NCBI GenBank assembly: GCA_910585605.1
Contig: CAJUFL010000039.1
Span: forward strand, 1 to 36,823
Direction of reading: 5' to 3'
Length of the DNA stretch: 36,823 nt
Source: an uncultured Lachnospiraceae bacterium
Lineage (GTDB): Bacteria > Bacillota > Clostridia > Lachnospirales > Lachnospiraceae
The notes beneath the pieces were generated by a model. That model did no database searches. It saw only the letters and a program-made list of their open reading frames with translations, and was not told the DNA's origin. Positions 7,995-16,577 of the stretch are shown here, one piece after another. Both the position numbers and the translations under genes were made by a program. How positions within the stretch are numbered: position 1 is the first letter of the stretch; each line of letters begins with the position of its first letter.

Positions 7995-8621
7995 GTGGAA
8001 GGAATATTTATTACAATGGAGGGACCGGACGGTTCCGGAAAAACAACACAGATTGACTTGCTGAAAAAATATTTAGAGAGCAGGGGATATGACATCGTGA
8101 TTGCCAGAGAACCCGGAGGAACGGTAATTGGTGAAGCGATTCGTGAGATTATTTTAAATCCTGAATACAGGGAAATGAGCCATATGACAGAGTTGTTATT
8201 ATATGCCTCTGCCAGAGCACAGCTGGTGAATCAGGTGATTAAACCGGCACTATTGTTTGGAAAAGCGGTAATTTGTGACAGATTTGTAGAATCTTCTGCT
8301 GTGTATCAGGGAATTGGAAGAGGACTGGGAGTGGACACCGTTTATGAAATCAATAATTATGCTTTGGGTGAGGTAAAGCCTGAACTTACAATTTTTATGG
8401 ATCTGGATGCGGCAGACGGTATCAGACGTAAGAAAAGCCAAACAGACCTGGATCGCATGGAGCTGGAGGATTTGAGTTTTCACAAGAGAGTGGTAGAGGG
8501 TTACAGGCAGTTGGCAGAGTTATATCCGGAGCGCATTTTTCCAGTAGATGCCACATTGTCAATAGAGGAAATACATAGTATGATTGTAAATGAGGTAAAG
8601 AAGCGTTTTTTTAGTGAGTAA
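7995..8621 (+). CDS. tmk: Thymidylate kinase
   Basis: 208 residues; phosphorylates dTMP to dTDP with ATP. The P-loop GPDGSGKT is at residues 10-17, the DRF/ESS segment (CDRFVESS) binds substrate, and a TDLDRME segment corresponds to the LID. The start is GTG at 7995, seven bases after AAGAGGA; no ATG is better placed. The 76-base gap from the decarboxylase has no terminator. It is followed at once by yaaR and holB, the conserved firmicute order. Confidence 0.95.
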   Translation: MEGIFITMEGPDGSGKTTQIDLLKKYLESRGYDIVIAREPGGTVIGEAIREIILNPEYREMSHMTELLLYASARAQLVNQVIKPALLFGKAVICDRFVESSAVYQGIGRGLGVDTVYEINNYALGEVKPELTIFMDLDAADGIRRKKSQTDLDRMELEDLSFHKRVVEGYRQLAELYPERIFPVDATLSIEEIHSMIVNEVKKRFFSE

Positions 8622-8635
8622 GGGGGAGAAATGTT

Positions 8636-9076
8636 ATGGACATGAGAATCAATCAATTGACCGGGCAGGCACCGGTAGAGCAGCAGACCCAGGCACCAAA
8701 GGGTGATGACAGTTTCAAATTTACTCTGGTAAGCCATATAGAAAATAATGAATTACAGGAAAAACTCTCCAGCCTTATGAAGGATATAGAGGAACAGGGG
8801 AATAAGATTGCGAAGCATATGGATATTAAGGATATGAAACGTTACCGCAATCTTGTAAAGGAGTTTATGAATGAAGTGACTGCGGGTTCCCACGCATTTT
8901 CCAGAGAAAATTTTCTGGATAGAAGAGGAAGGCACAGAGTATATGGGATTATTAAAGAGGTGGACAAATCACTGGATGATCTGGCACAGGAATTATTGAA
9001 AGAAGAAAAGGATAATCTGGCAATACTGAATACAATAGATGATATCAGGGGAATGCTGTTGGATATTTCAACCTGA
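8636..9076 (+). CDS. yaaR: YaaR family protein (DUF327)
   Basis: 146 residues, soluble and highly charged, mostly helical. The central MKRYRNLVKEFMNEV and the RRGRHRVYGIIKEVDK segments are typical of DUF327/YaaR proteins, which are encoded between tmk and holB in B. subtilis. Function is unknown. A GGGGGAGA site lies ahead of the ATG at 8636; ATG 8631 is out of frame. In B. subtilis the yaaQ (darA, cyclic-di-AMP-binding) gene sits between tmk and yaaR; it is absent here. Confidence 0.85.
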   Translation: MDMRINQLTGQAPVEQQTQAPKGDDSFKFTLVSHIENNELQEKLSSLMKDIEEQGNKIAKHMDIKDMKRYRNLVKEFMNEVTAGSHAFSRENFLDRRGRHRVYGIIKEVDKSLDDLAQELLKEEKDNLAILNTIDDIRGMLLDIST

Positions 9077-9096
9077 TTGATGTGAGAGGTGGCTGT

Positions 9097-10092
9097 ATGG
9101 CAAATTTTAGTGATATAATAGGACATGAGGATATTGTAAAACATTTTAAAAGCAGTATTGAATTGGGAAAAGTTTCCCATGCATATATTTTGAATGGAGA
9201 AAAAGGTTCAGGGAAAAAGACGTTAGCAGGAATTGTAGTCAAATCCCTGCAATGTGAAAGCGGAGATCCGGACCCATGTGGTACCTGTAAATCCTGTTTG
9301 CAGGCAGAATCGGGTAACCAGCCTGATATTATATGGGTGAACCATGAAAAACCAAATGTGATTTCAGTGGATGAGATTCGTTCACAGATTGTAAATGATA
9401 TTGATTTAAAGCCATATAGCAGTAAGTATAAGATTTATATTATACCTGATGCACAAATGATGAATCCCCAGGCTCAGAATGCTCTGCTTAAGACTTTAGA
9501 GGAGCCACCGGAGTATGTGATCATCATGCTGCTTACCAATAATATGGATAAGTTTCTGCCAACAATTTTGAGCCGGTGCATCGTGCTGAATTTTAAACCG
9601 GTACAGCCGTTACAGATGATGGAATATCTTGTGACTCAGCTTGGTGTGGATCAGGACAAGGCAAGATTTTGTACGGATTTTGCCCAGGGGAATCTGGGAA
9701 AAGCAGTGCGGCTTGCTATTTCCACGGATTATAATGATATCAGGGAAGACAGTATCCGTCTGCTGCGCCGCATTCAGGATATGGAGATGGATGAAGTAAT
9801 TCTGGCAGTTAAAAACATGGGTAAATACAAATTGGACATTACCGATTATATTGATATTATGACAATGTGGTTCCGGGATATCCTGATGGTAAAAATATCC
9901 AATTCACCGAACAAGATTATATTTAAAAAAGAATTTTCGGTGATGAAAAAGCAGGCAAGCAAGGCTTCCTATGAAGGATTGGAACAGATTCTGGAAGCAA
10001 TGGACAAGTTAAAGGTGCGGCTTGAGGCAAATGTTAATTTTGATATTGCCATGGAGCTTACACTGTTAACGATAAAGGAGAATTTGAAATGA
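9097..10092 (+). CDS. holB: DNA polymerase III subunit delta'
   Basis: 331 residues, a clamp-loader subunit. It shows the AAA+ fold with a degenerate Walker A (GEKGSGKKT), four zinc-binding cysteines (C-x8-C-x2-C-x2-C, around 55-70), the NALLKTLEEPP segment and the LSRC sensor motif. The ATG at 9097 has GAGGTGG a few bases upstream and gives MANFSDIIGH; a GTG at 9082 in the same frame would put the ribosome site inside the gene. The stop overlaps the ricT start by four bases (ATGA), which implies translational coupling. Confidence 0.93.
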   Translation: MANFSDIIGHEDIVKHFKSSIELGKVSHAYILNGEKGSGKKTLAGIVVKSLQCESGDPDPCGTCKSCLQAESGNQPDIIWVNHEKPNVISVDEIRSQIVNDIDLKPYSSKYKIYIIPDAQMMNPQAQNALLKTLEEPPEYVIIMLLTNNMDKFLPTILSRCIVLNFKPVQPLQMMEYLVTQLGVDQDKARFCTDFAQGNLGKAVRLAISTDYNDIREDSIRLLRRIQDMEMDEVILAVKNMGKYKLDITDYIDIMTMWFRDILMVKISNSPNKIIFKKEFSVMKKQASKASYEGLEQILEAMDKLKVRLEANVNFDIAMELTLLTIKENLK

Positions 10093-10994
10093 TAGAGGTA
10101 ATAGGAGTACGTTTCAGACCGAACGGAAAAATATATTTTTTTGATCCATCTGATCTTGACCTTGAAATTGGAGATGCTGTGATAGTAGAGACAGTGAGAG
10201 GTGTGGAATATGGCAAGGTGGTTTTAAGCAAGAGGGAAATTGATGAGGGAAGCATTACTTCCACTTTAAAACCGGTAATTCGTAAAGCGACTGCGGAAGA
10301 TGATAAAAAGAATGAGGAGAACAAAGAAAAGTGTAAGGATGCATTTAAGATCTGTCTTGAAAAAATTGCAAAGCATGGTCTGGAAATGAAGCTGATTGAT
10401 GCAGAATATACATTTGATAACAATAAAGTTTTATTTTATTTTACGGCGGACGGAAGAATTGATTTTCGTGAGCTGGTAAAGGATCTGGCTTCTGTTTTCA
10501 AGACGAGAATAGAGCTTCGCCAGATTGGCGTCAGAGATGAGACCAAGATTCTTGGGGGAATCGGGATATGCGGTCTGGAGCTTTGCTGCCATAAGCATTT
10601 GTCGGATTTTGTTCCGGTTTCCATTAAGATGGCAAAGGAGCAGAATCTGTCCCTTAATCCCACAAAGATTTCTGGAGTCTGCGGGCGGTTAATGTGCTGC
10701 CTTAAGAATGAACAGGAAACGTATGAGTATCTGAATGACAGGCTTCCGAGTGTAGGGGACTTTGTAAGGACAGTGGATGGTTTTAAGGGTGAAGTGAACA
10801 GCGTAAGTGTATTGAGACAGAAGGTTAAGGTCATCGTGGAACTGGAAGACGGAGAAAAAGAAATCCGGGAATACAAAACAGATGAGTTGAAATTTAAACC
10901 AAAGAAACGCCGTAATAATGAAAAGGTGAATGATGAAGAATTAAAGGCGTTAGAGGCATTGGAGAAAAAAGAGGGCGGTTCCAAAATCGATTAG
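10089..10994 (+). CDS. ricT: PSP1 domain protein, RicT/YaaT type
   Basis: 301 residues. The PSP1 domain covers about 60-200, with a FKTRIELRQIGVRDE segment, followed by the cysteine clusters CGLELCC and GVCGRLMCC, which in B. subtilis RicT take part in iron-sulfur binding by the RicAFT complex that affects RNase Y, sporulation and biofilm formation. Residues 1-60 form a beta domain and the C-terminal 30 residues are a charged tail. RicA and RicF are not in the window. It is coupled to holB by an ATGA overlap. Confidence 0.88.
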   Translation: MIEVIGVRFRPNGKIYFFDPSDLDLEIGDAVIVETVRGVEYGKVVLSKREIDEGSITSTLKPVIRKATAEDDKKNEENKEKCKDAFKICLEKIAKHGLEMKLIDAEYTFDNNKVLFYFTADGRIDFRELVKDLASVFKTRIELRQIGVRDETKILGGIGICGLELCCHKHLSDFVPVSIKMAKEQNLSLNPTKISGVCGRLMCCLKNEQETYEYLNDRLPSVGDFVRTVDGFKGEVNSVSVLRQKVKVIVELEDGEKEIREYKTDELKFKPKKRRNNEKVNDEELKALEALEKKEGGSKID

Positions 10995-11007
10995 GCAGGA
11001 GAAAAAT

Positions 11008-11772
11008 ATGATTCTGGAAGATGAGAGAATAGATGATTTACAGTGTAAGGGCTACAGGCTGATTCAAAAACCGAAAGGATTTTGTTTCGGGGTAGATGCA
11101 GTTCTGCTGTCAGATTTTGCCAGGGTAAAGAAAAAACAAAGGGTATTGGACCTTTGTACCGGAAGCGGCGTGATACCGATTCTGCTTGCAGCGAAAACAG
11201 AGGGAGATTATTTTTCTGGTTTGGAGCTACAGGAGGGATATGCGGATATGGCAAGCCGTAGTGTGCAGATGAACGGACTGGAAGAAAAGATAAATATTAT
11301 ATGTGGAGATGTAAAAAATATAAAGAAGCTGTTTGCCCCAGCTTCTTTTCAGGTTGTAACGGTAAATCCTCCTTATATGACGGAGCATCATGGTCTGACC
11401 AATTTATATGAGCCAAAGACAATTGCGAGACATGAGGTGATGGTGTCACTGGAAGATGTAGTTGCAGCGGCAGGATATGTACTGCCGGAAAGTGGAAGCT
11501 TTTTTATGATACATAAACCGTTCCGGCTTGCTGAGATTTTCAAAATAATGAAAGAATACCATTTAGAGCCCAAAAGAATGAGACTGGTGCATCCCAGTGT
11601 AGAAAAAGAACCGACTATGGTATTGATTGAAGGATTAAAGGGCGGCAGGGAAAGGATTACGGTAGAACCACCACTTATAATATATAAAGAACAGGGTGTA
11701 TATCATGACGAGATATTCCAGATATATGGAAAAACACAGCCAATTGAGAATAATGGAAGTATCAATCGGTAA
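11008..11772 (+). CDS. trmN6: tRNA1(Val) A37 N6-methyltransferase (YabB/TrmN6 type)
   Basis: 254 residues, Rossmann-fold SAM methyltransferase. The SAM loop DLCTGSG is at 48-54, an acidic ELQ follows strand 2 (about 73), and the N6-adenine catalytic motif NPPY is at 120-123. The early KPKGFCFGVDAVLLS segment is typical of the TrmN6/YabB family. It follows ricT by 13 bases behind GCAGGAGAAA. B. subtilis yabA and yazA, which flank yabB there, are missing. Confidence 0.85.
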   Translation: MILEDERIDDLQCKGYRLIQKPKGFCFGVDAVLLSDFARVKKKQRVLDLCTGSGVIPILLAAKTEGDYFSGLELQEGYADMASRSVQMNGLEEKINIICGDVKNIKKLFAPASFQVVTVNPPYMTEHHGLTNLYEPKTIARHEVMVSLEDVVAAAGYVLPESGSFFMIHKPFRLAEIFKIMKEYHLEPKRMRLVHPSVEKEPTMVLIEGLKGGRERITVEPPLIIYKEQGVYHDEIFQIYGKTQPIENNGSINR

Positions 11773-11810
11773 ACGGACACGGAATATCTGTAGGAAAGAG
11801 GAACAAGCTG

Positions 11811-12701
11811 ATGGCGGGAATGTTATATATATGTGCAACACCAATAGGGAATTTAGAGGATATCACGTTTAGAACGTTAAGGATTTTGAAAGAAGTAGAT
11901 TTAATTGCGGCAGAGGATACAAGGCACAGTATTAAGCTATTGAATCATTTTGAGATTAAGACGCCAATGACCAGCTATCATGAATATAATAAATACGATA
12001 AAGCAAAGCTTTTGGTAGAGAAGATGGCAGCAGGGATGAATATTGCATTAATTACGGATGCAGGTACGCCCGCGATATCCGATCCGGGAGAGGAGCTGGT
12101 AAAACAGTGTCTGGAAGCAGGAATTACCGTAACTTCTTTACCCGGACCTTCAGCATTTGTTACGGCTTTGACGTTGTCCGGCAGATCCACCAGACGTTTC
12201 TGCTTTGAGGCATTTTTGCCCTATGATAAAAAGGAACGGGAAGAAATATTACAGGAATTAAAGACAGAGACAAGAACCATAATTCTGTATGAGGCACCGC
12301 ATAAATTAAAAAGAACCTTAAAAGATTTGTATGAAGTATTAGGTGACAGGAAGATATCGTTGTGCAGGGAGCTTACAAAAAAACATGAGACAAATTTTTG
12401 TACAACGCTTGCGGGGGCAGTCACCCATTACGAAACAGAGGAACCGAGGGGGGAATTTGTTCTGGTGATTGAGGGGGCCGACAGGAAAGAACTGAAAGAA
12501 CAGGCTTTGGAAGGTCTTCTTTTCATGAGTATTCCCGATCATGTACGATATTACATGGAGCAGGGAATAGATAAAAAAGAGGCCATGAAAAAGGCCGCAA
12601 AGGACCGGGGAATCGGGAAAAGGGATGTTTATCAGGCTCTTTTAGACGCAGAGATTCGCAATGAATGTGCTGATGAACAGGGAGAACAGAGCTACACATA
12701 A
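11811..12701 (+). CDS. rsmI: 16S rRNA (cytidine1402-2'-O)-methyltransferase
   Basis: 296 residues, slightly longer than the usual 280. SAM-dependent tetrapyrrole-methylase fold with all family blocks: ATPIGNLEDITFRTL, AEDTRHS, ALITDAGTPAISDPG and LPGPSAFVTAL. It adds the 2'-O methyl to C1402 in the ribosomal P site. The ATG at 11811 has AAAGAGG upstream. The last 60 bases overlap the end of spmB on the other strand; the overlapped part encodes a hydrophilic tail (LDAEIRNECADEQGEQSYT) that most RsmI proteins would not need. Confidence 0.93.
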   Translation: MAGMLYICATPIGNLEDITFRTLRILKEVDLIAAEDTRHSIKLLNHFEIKTPMTSYHEYNKYDKAKLLVEKMAAGMNIALITDAGTPAISDPGEELVKQCLEAGITVTSLPGPSAFVTALTLSGRSTRRFCFEAFLPYDKKEREEILQELKTETRTIILYEAPHKLKRTLKDLYEVLGDRKISLCRELTKKHETNFCTTLAGAVTHYETEEPRGEFVLVIEGADRKELKEQALEGLLFMSIPDHVRYYMEQGIDKKEAMKKAAKDRGIGKRDVYQALLDAEIRNECADEQGEQSYT

Positions 12702-13169
12702 TCCCACAGGAATTGTCCATTTTGTTTTTTTGATATCAGCACTCATATAATAGACAGAGACAGTATAAAACAGGGTTTCGGTACAGCTTAATAAAATGGA
12801 AGCAGTAAATCCGATATAAGAATCGGTTCCATAGGTTTTAAACAAATCAAATAAAAGACCGTTTGCACCGGATGCAGAAAACATCTTAAGAAGGGAAAGC
12901 GGCAGTATCGGAGTTGGGATGTGGAGCAGGGTGCCAACGGGATTAATGAGGTTACATAGAATATCAAGTGCACCGGAGCTGCGGAACACTCCAACGGCGA
13001 TTAAAAGACCAATGATGGTCGGTGCTATTTCAAATACCGTGTGAAGCCCCTGCTTTCCGCCCTTGATAAACAGTTCAAAAACAGGTTTTTTTTGAAACAG
13101 CCCGTAAATTAAAATATAAAAAAGAACAAAGGGTATGAGAAAAACGGATAAAAAATTAAGCAGTTTCAT
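12642..13169 (-). CDS. spmB: Spore maturation protein B
   Basis: 175 residues, several membrane helices, with the nucleoside-recognition (GATE) fold; the GGKQGLHTVFEIAPTIIGLLIAV and PSALLKMFSASGA-like core segments are typical of SpmB. In Bacillus and Clostridium, SpmA and SpmB act together in spore core dehydration and heat resistance. It starts inside the spmA stop (ATGA overlap). The 3' end overlaps rsmI by 60 bases in the convergent direction. Shows that the host lineage makes, or made, spores. Confidence 0.9.
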   Translation of the reverse strand: MKLLNFLSVFLIPFVLFYILIYGLFQKKPVFELFIKGGKQGLHTVFEIAPTIIGLLIAVGVFRSSGALDILCNLINPVGTLLHIPTPILPLSLLKMFSASGANGLLFDLFKTYGTDSYIGFTASILLSCTETLFYTVSVYYMSADIKKTKWTIPVGLCVALFSLFISTFIANLCV

Positions 13170-13762
13170 AGCTTCTCCTTTTTATGACAAATTAATTTGC
13201 AGATGATAACGGCGGATATAGTAGTAAAAGAAGTTGCAATAAGGGCAGGTCCGACAACAGCCATGGGCATGGTACTGCCATACTGGCTTCGATAGGCGAT
13301 CATATTAATGGGGATAAGCTGTAAAGAGGAAATATTTAAAATGAGAAAAGTGCACATCTCATTACTGGCAATCCCTTCCGGGTTTCCCCGCTCCTGTTCA
13401 AGATTTTTTAATGCCTTCATTGCTTCTATACCGGTAGGAGTACAGGCCCAGCCCAGCCCTAATATATTGGCAATAAAATTGGCACATATGTAGGAGCCTG
13501 CCGGATGTCCGGAGGGAAGCCTGGGAAACAGGAAACGGATAAAAGGCTGCATTTTTTTGGTCAGTTGTCCGGTAAGTCCGGAGCCTTCTGCAATGGCAAG
13601 AAAGCCGTTCCACATGCCGATGACCCCCAGCATAACGATAAGCAGGTCAACAGCATCTTTTGCGGAATCTAAGACACTGTTGCAGACAGCTTCAAGGTTG
13701 CCCGTAAAGGCAGCAGTAAATATTCCGATGATGATCATAAACGCCCAAAGATAATTTAGCAT
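13166..13762 (-). CDS. spmA: Spore maturation protein A
   Basis: 198 residues, polytopic membrane protein of the SpmA family. Characteristic features are the N-terminal MLNYLWAFMIIIGI helix, VMLGVIGMWNGFLAIAEGSG, and the conserved central segment ANILGLGWACTPTGIEAMK followed by NEMCTFLILNISS. First gene of the spmA-spmB pair, coupled by a four-base overlap. AGGGG lies about ten bases before the ATG. The promoter should lie within 13763-13900, facing away from abrB; I could not fit it to a specific sporulation sigma factor. Confidence 0.9.
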   Translation of the reverse strand: MLNYLWAFMIIIGIFTAAFTGNLEAVCNSVLDSAKDAVDLLIVMLGVIGMWNGFLAIAEGSGLTGQLTKKMQPFIRFLFPRLPSGHPAGSYICANFIANILGLGWACTPTGIEAMKALKNLEQERGNPEGIASNEMCTFLILNISSLQLIPINMIAYRSQYGSTMPMAVVGPALIATSFTTISAVIICKLICHKKEKL

Positions 13763-13886
13763 GGAAAATAAACCCCTGTTCGGAACCTGTTAAGTAAAAG
13801 TAATTTTATAAAATATATGTCAAATATGCAAAAGATAGACATAGAAAAAAGAAATTATGAATTTTTTGTTAATTATAATTTGATGA

Positions 13887-13915
13887 TTGACTTTAATGAA
13901 TATTCATGCTATGTT
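13887..13915 (+). promoter_or_regulatory. Promoter with palindrome upstream of abrB-like gene
   Basis: TTGACT, 17-base spacer, TATGTT. The spacer holds a perfect 12-base palindrome ATGAATATTCAT (13896-13907), a possible operator. AbrB-family genes are often autoregulated; that this palindrome is the site is a guess. Confidence 0.45.
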
Positions 13916-13981
13916 CAAAAAAGATATAACGTGATGAATGTATGGCAGCAACAAATAATATGAAGAAAGGAGTGGAAACCA

Positions 13982-14239
13982 ATGAAATCAACGGGGATTG
14001 TCAGGAATCTGGATAGCCTGGGACGAGTGACCCTGCCAATTGAATTGAGACGGAAATTGCATATGGACATCAGGGAACCTGTAGAAATATTTGTGGACGG
14101 AGATAAGATTATATTAAAAAAATATGAACCGGCTGATATTTTTACAGGCAGTCAGGAAGATTTAATTGAATATCAGGGAAAAATGATTAGTAGAGAAACC
14201 GTTAAAAGACTGGCCCAGCTTGCAGGAATCACAGAGTAG
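13982..14239 (+). CDS. AbrB/SpoVT-family transition-state regulator
   Basis: 85 residues. The N-terminal 50 form the swapped-hairpin DNA-binding domain: MKSTGIVRNLDSLGRVTLPIELRRKL is the standard AbrB/SpoVT opening, followed by VEIFVDGDKIILKKY. The C-terminal 30 residues are helical and specific to this group. Dimers or tetramers bind DNA to repress stationary-phase genes. An AAAGGAG site precedes the ATG. Its position after rsmI parallels abrB of B. subtilis, although there abrB is on the opposite strand and spmAB is not between them. Confidence 0.85.
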   Translation: MKSTGIVRNLDSLGRVTLPIELRRKLHMDIREPVEIFVDGDKIILKKYEPADIFTGSQEDLIEYQGKMISRETVKRLAQLAGITE

Positions 14240-14252
14240 TAACGGAATCATT

Positions 14253-14323
14253 AAAAAGGGATCACGGCAGTTAAGGAAGTGCAGCAAAGGGCACATTTTC
14301 CGAATACGGCGGTCTCTTTTTTT
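14253..14323 (+). terminator. Structured terminator after abrB-like gene
   Basis: AAAAAGGGATC (14253-14263) can pair with the segment GGTCTCTTTTTTT at 14311-14323 with two G-U pairs; inside it GGAAGTGC pairs with GCAC...TTCC around 14275-14301. The run of seven T residues suits a Rho-independent terminator. I do not recognise a riboswitch class in the loop. Confidence 0.5.
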
Positions 14324-14345
14324 AAATAATTGGGCATTTATCCTA

Positions 14346-14374
14346 TTGACATCAATCCGGCATAATTATATACT
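14346..14374 (+). promoter_or_regulatory. SigA promoter of pckA
   Basis: TTGACA, 17-base spacer, TATACT: close to consensus. Transcription from about 14381 gives a leader of about 90 bases before the pckA start. Fits a highly expressed central-metabolism gene. Confidence 0.75.
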
Positions 14375-14472
14375 TATTGTGGTTAACTTTTAAATAATGG
14401 AAGGTTAATAGCAATAGAAATTTCATCATTTTAATGAATGTGAAAAATAAAAATGCAGGAGGATATGAAAAC

Positions 14473-16161
14473 ATGTCAACAAAAGCAAATTACAAACTTG
14501 ACGAAATCGGTGCTGGTAAAGTTGGTTTTTCCAAGACTCGTTCCATCATCGAGGCAGCATTTTACGGAAACAACGTGGTAAAGGTTAACACATTAAGAGA
14601 AGCTTATGAATTAGCTAAGAATTCTCCGGGAACTATCATAACAGATATGCCAGTATTCCGTGCAGAGGAAGTTGGATTAGACGAGGATGCAAAGGTATTA
14701 TTATTTAATGATGGTGCCGTAACTGGTCGTTATGCAGCTGCCCGCCGTATTAAGGGTGAGCCTGGCGTGGATGATGTTAAGTTAGATAAAGTAGTTATGG
14801 ATGCTGTTTATGAGACTCGTTGGAAAACGATGTATCATGCAGAGGTATTCATTGGTCTGGATCCGGAGTTCATGGTAAAGGCTCATTTATTGATTCCGGA
14901 AGGAGAAGAGAATATTCTTTATAACTGGATGCTTAATTTCCAGTATATGTCAGATGAATATATCAAGATGTATAAGGAGTCAAAGGCAGTTGGTGATGGA
15001 AAGGAAGCTGATATTTATATCTTCTCTGATCCTCAGTGGTTCCCACAGGAAAGACCTGATGTAGATTACAGCTGCTTAAGTGATCCGTTAACACTTTGCT
15101 ATTTTGATACAGATGAGAACTGTGCAGCAATCCTTGGTATGAGATACTTTGGTGAGCACAAGAAGGGTACTCTGACAATGGCATGGGCACTGGCTAACCG
15201 CAATGGTTATGCTTCCTGTCATGGTGGACAGAAAGAATATTTATTACCGGATGGTTCTAAGTATGTTGCTTCTGTTTACGGTTTGTCAGGTTCTGGTAAG
15301 TCTACACTTACCCATGCTAAGCATGATGGCAAATATGAGATTAAGGTTTTACATGATGATGCATTTATCATCAATACAGATACCTGTGCATCTATCGCAT
15401 TAGAGCCTTCTTATTTTGATAAGACAGCAGATTATCCGACAGGATGTCCGGATAACAAGTATTTATTGACAACCCAGAACTGTTCTGCAACAAAGGATGA
15501 AGAGGGTAAGATTCAGTTAGTAACAGAGGATATCCGTAATGGTAACGGACGTGCAATCAAGTCTAAGTTATGGTCTCCAAACCGTGTAGATAAGATTGAC
15601 GCACCGGTTAATGCAATCTTCTGGATTATGAAAGACCCGACTATTCCGCCAGTAGTTAAGTTAAAAGGTTCTGCCCTGGCATCTGTTATGGGAGCAACTT
15701 TGGCAACCAAGACTTCTTCCGCAGAGCGTGTGGCAGCAGGAACAGATATGAATGCTATCCGTATCGTTCCATATGCAAACCCATTTAGAACTTATCCATT
15801 GGTAAATGACTATGAGAAGTTCAAGAAGTTAGTAGAGGAGAAGAATGTAGACTGCTACATCATTAATACTGGTGATTTCATGGGCAAGAAGGTTCAGCCT
15901 AAGGATACATTAGGAATTCTTGAGACGATCGTAGAAGGAAAGGGAAGCTTCACACAGTGGGGACCTTTCGAGGATATTGAGATCATGGATTGGGAAGGAT
16001 TTACACCAGACCTTAACGATGCAGATTACAAGTCTCAGTTAAAGAGTGCTATGCAGACCCGTGTAAATGCAGTTAAGGATTTCTCTACCAAGAAAGATGG
16101 TTATGATAAGCTTCCGGATGAAGCATTAGCTGCATTAGAGAAGCTGGTAAATGCACTTTAA
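14473..16161 (+). CDS. pckA: Phosphoenolpyruvate carboxykinase (ATP)
   Basis: 562 residues from ATG 14473, which has AGGAGG ten bases upstream (14457-14462); the ATG at 14434 in the same frame would place this site inside the gene. Catalyses oxaloacetate + ATP to PEP + CO2 + ADP, and in many gut anaerobes runs in the CO2-fixing direction toward succinate or propionate. The P-loop GLSGSGKST is near residue 270, with LHDDAF after it. The overall sequence belongs to the longer branch of ATP-type enzymes. Codon use is biased to a narrow set, as for abundant proteins. Confidence 0.92.
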   Translation: MSTKANYKLDEIGAGKVGFSKTRSIIEAAFYGNNVVKVNTLREAYELAKNSPGTIITDMPVFRAEEVGLDEDAKVLLFNDGAVTGRYAAARRIKGEPGVDDVKLDKVVMDAVYETRWKTMYHAEVFIGLDPEFMVKAHLLIPEGEENILYNWMLNFQYMSDEYIKMYKESKAVGDGKEADIYIFSDPQWFPQERPDVDYSCLSDPLTLCYFDTDENCAAILGMRYFGEHKKGTLTMAWALANRNGYASCHGGQKEYLLPDGSKYVASVYGLSGSGKSTLTHAKHDGKYEIKVLHDDAFIINTDTCASIALEPSYFDKTADYPTGCPDNKYLLTTQNCSATKDEEGKIQLVTEDIRNGNGRAIKSKLWSPNRVDKIDAPVNAIFWIMKDPTIPPVVKLKGSALASVMGATLATKTSSAERVAAGTDMNAIRIVPYANPFRTYPLVNDYEKFKKLVEEKNVDCYIINTGDFMGKKVQPKDTLGILETIVEGKGSFTQWGPFEDIEIMDWEGFTPDLNDADYKSQLKSAMQTRVNAVKDFSTKKDGYDKLPDEALAALEKLVNAL

Positions 16162-16241
16162 TGAATATTATATGATGGATTTTTGCAGCATTCTTCCAAT
16201 ATGTACATAATGTTCATATATGGTTGGCTGCCAGCAGATAA

Positions 16242-16287
16242 AGAATTGCCGTACTAAGAAAATTTCTTAGTGCGGCAATTCTCTTTT
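16242..16287 (+). terminator. Terminator of pckA
   Basis: A 20-base-pair stem (16242-16261 with 16263-16282; one G-U pair) with a minimal loop, followed by CTTTT. Very stable Rho-independent terminator. Confidence 0.8.
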
Positions 16288-16359
16288 ATGAGGTCAGACA
16301 GGGTTTTTTGTCTGGTGGTCAGATTATCAGAGTGAAGGCGGCAGTCCGGACCTTGTCTA

Positions 16360-16504
16360 TCACTGCTCTTTATTCTTTTCTGTTTCCAGCTTCTGCCTTG
16401 CCGCTAACAATCTGATACCGCTATCAATTAAAAGCAAACTTTCCTTATCCAGTTGTATTAAAATTTGTAGAATTTCGGATATCTCTTTTTTTAGATTCTG
16501 TCAT
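16360..16504 (-). pseudogene. Small gene with a one-base frameshift
   Basis: On the minus strand an ATG at 16504 follows AAGGCGGTG, a good ribosome site. It opens MTESKK, then a run of seven A residues (16486-16492) throws the frame into early stop. Skipping one A gives an uninterrupted 47-residue protein that continues EISEILQILIQLDKESLLLI and ends LETEKNKEQ before TGA at 16360. The protein would be a short amphipathic helix pair. It has its own promoter and diverges from the XRE gene. Either a frameshift mutation or sequencing error in the A run, or a gene that needs slippage; I favour the former because seven A residues slip poorly. Family not recognised. Confidence 0.5.
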
Positions 16505-16538
16505 AAATTACACCGCCTTCGTGTTTCTTTGTAAACAT

Positions 16539-16567
16539 ACAATAGCACATAAGGAAACTATTGTCAA
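16539..16567 (-). promoter_or_regulatory. Promoter of the small divergent gene
   Basis: Read on the minus strand: TTGACA (16562-16567), 17-base spacer, TATTGT (16539-16544). A TGTAAAC box on the plus strand (16530-16536) lies just downstream of the -10, a good place for repressor binding. Confidence 0.6.
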
Positions 16568-16577
16568 TGTAATTTTG

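Noticed and set aside
13763..13880. Possible sporulation sigma-factor promoter for spmA (GCATATT element)
   Set aside because: No matching -10 at the correct spacing for SigE, SigF or SigG could be found by eye.
14264..14310. Riboswitch between the abrB-like gene and pckA
   Set aside because: The structure precedes the pckA promoter and ends in a T run, so it is better read as the terminator of the upstream gene.
16486..16492. Programmed -1 frameshift (dnaX-like) in the small minus-strand gene
   Set aside because: The required shift is +1 (skip one A), and no stimulatory structure or slippery heptamer in the right phase is present.
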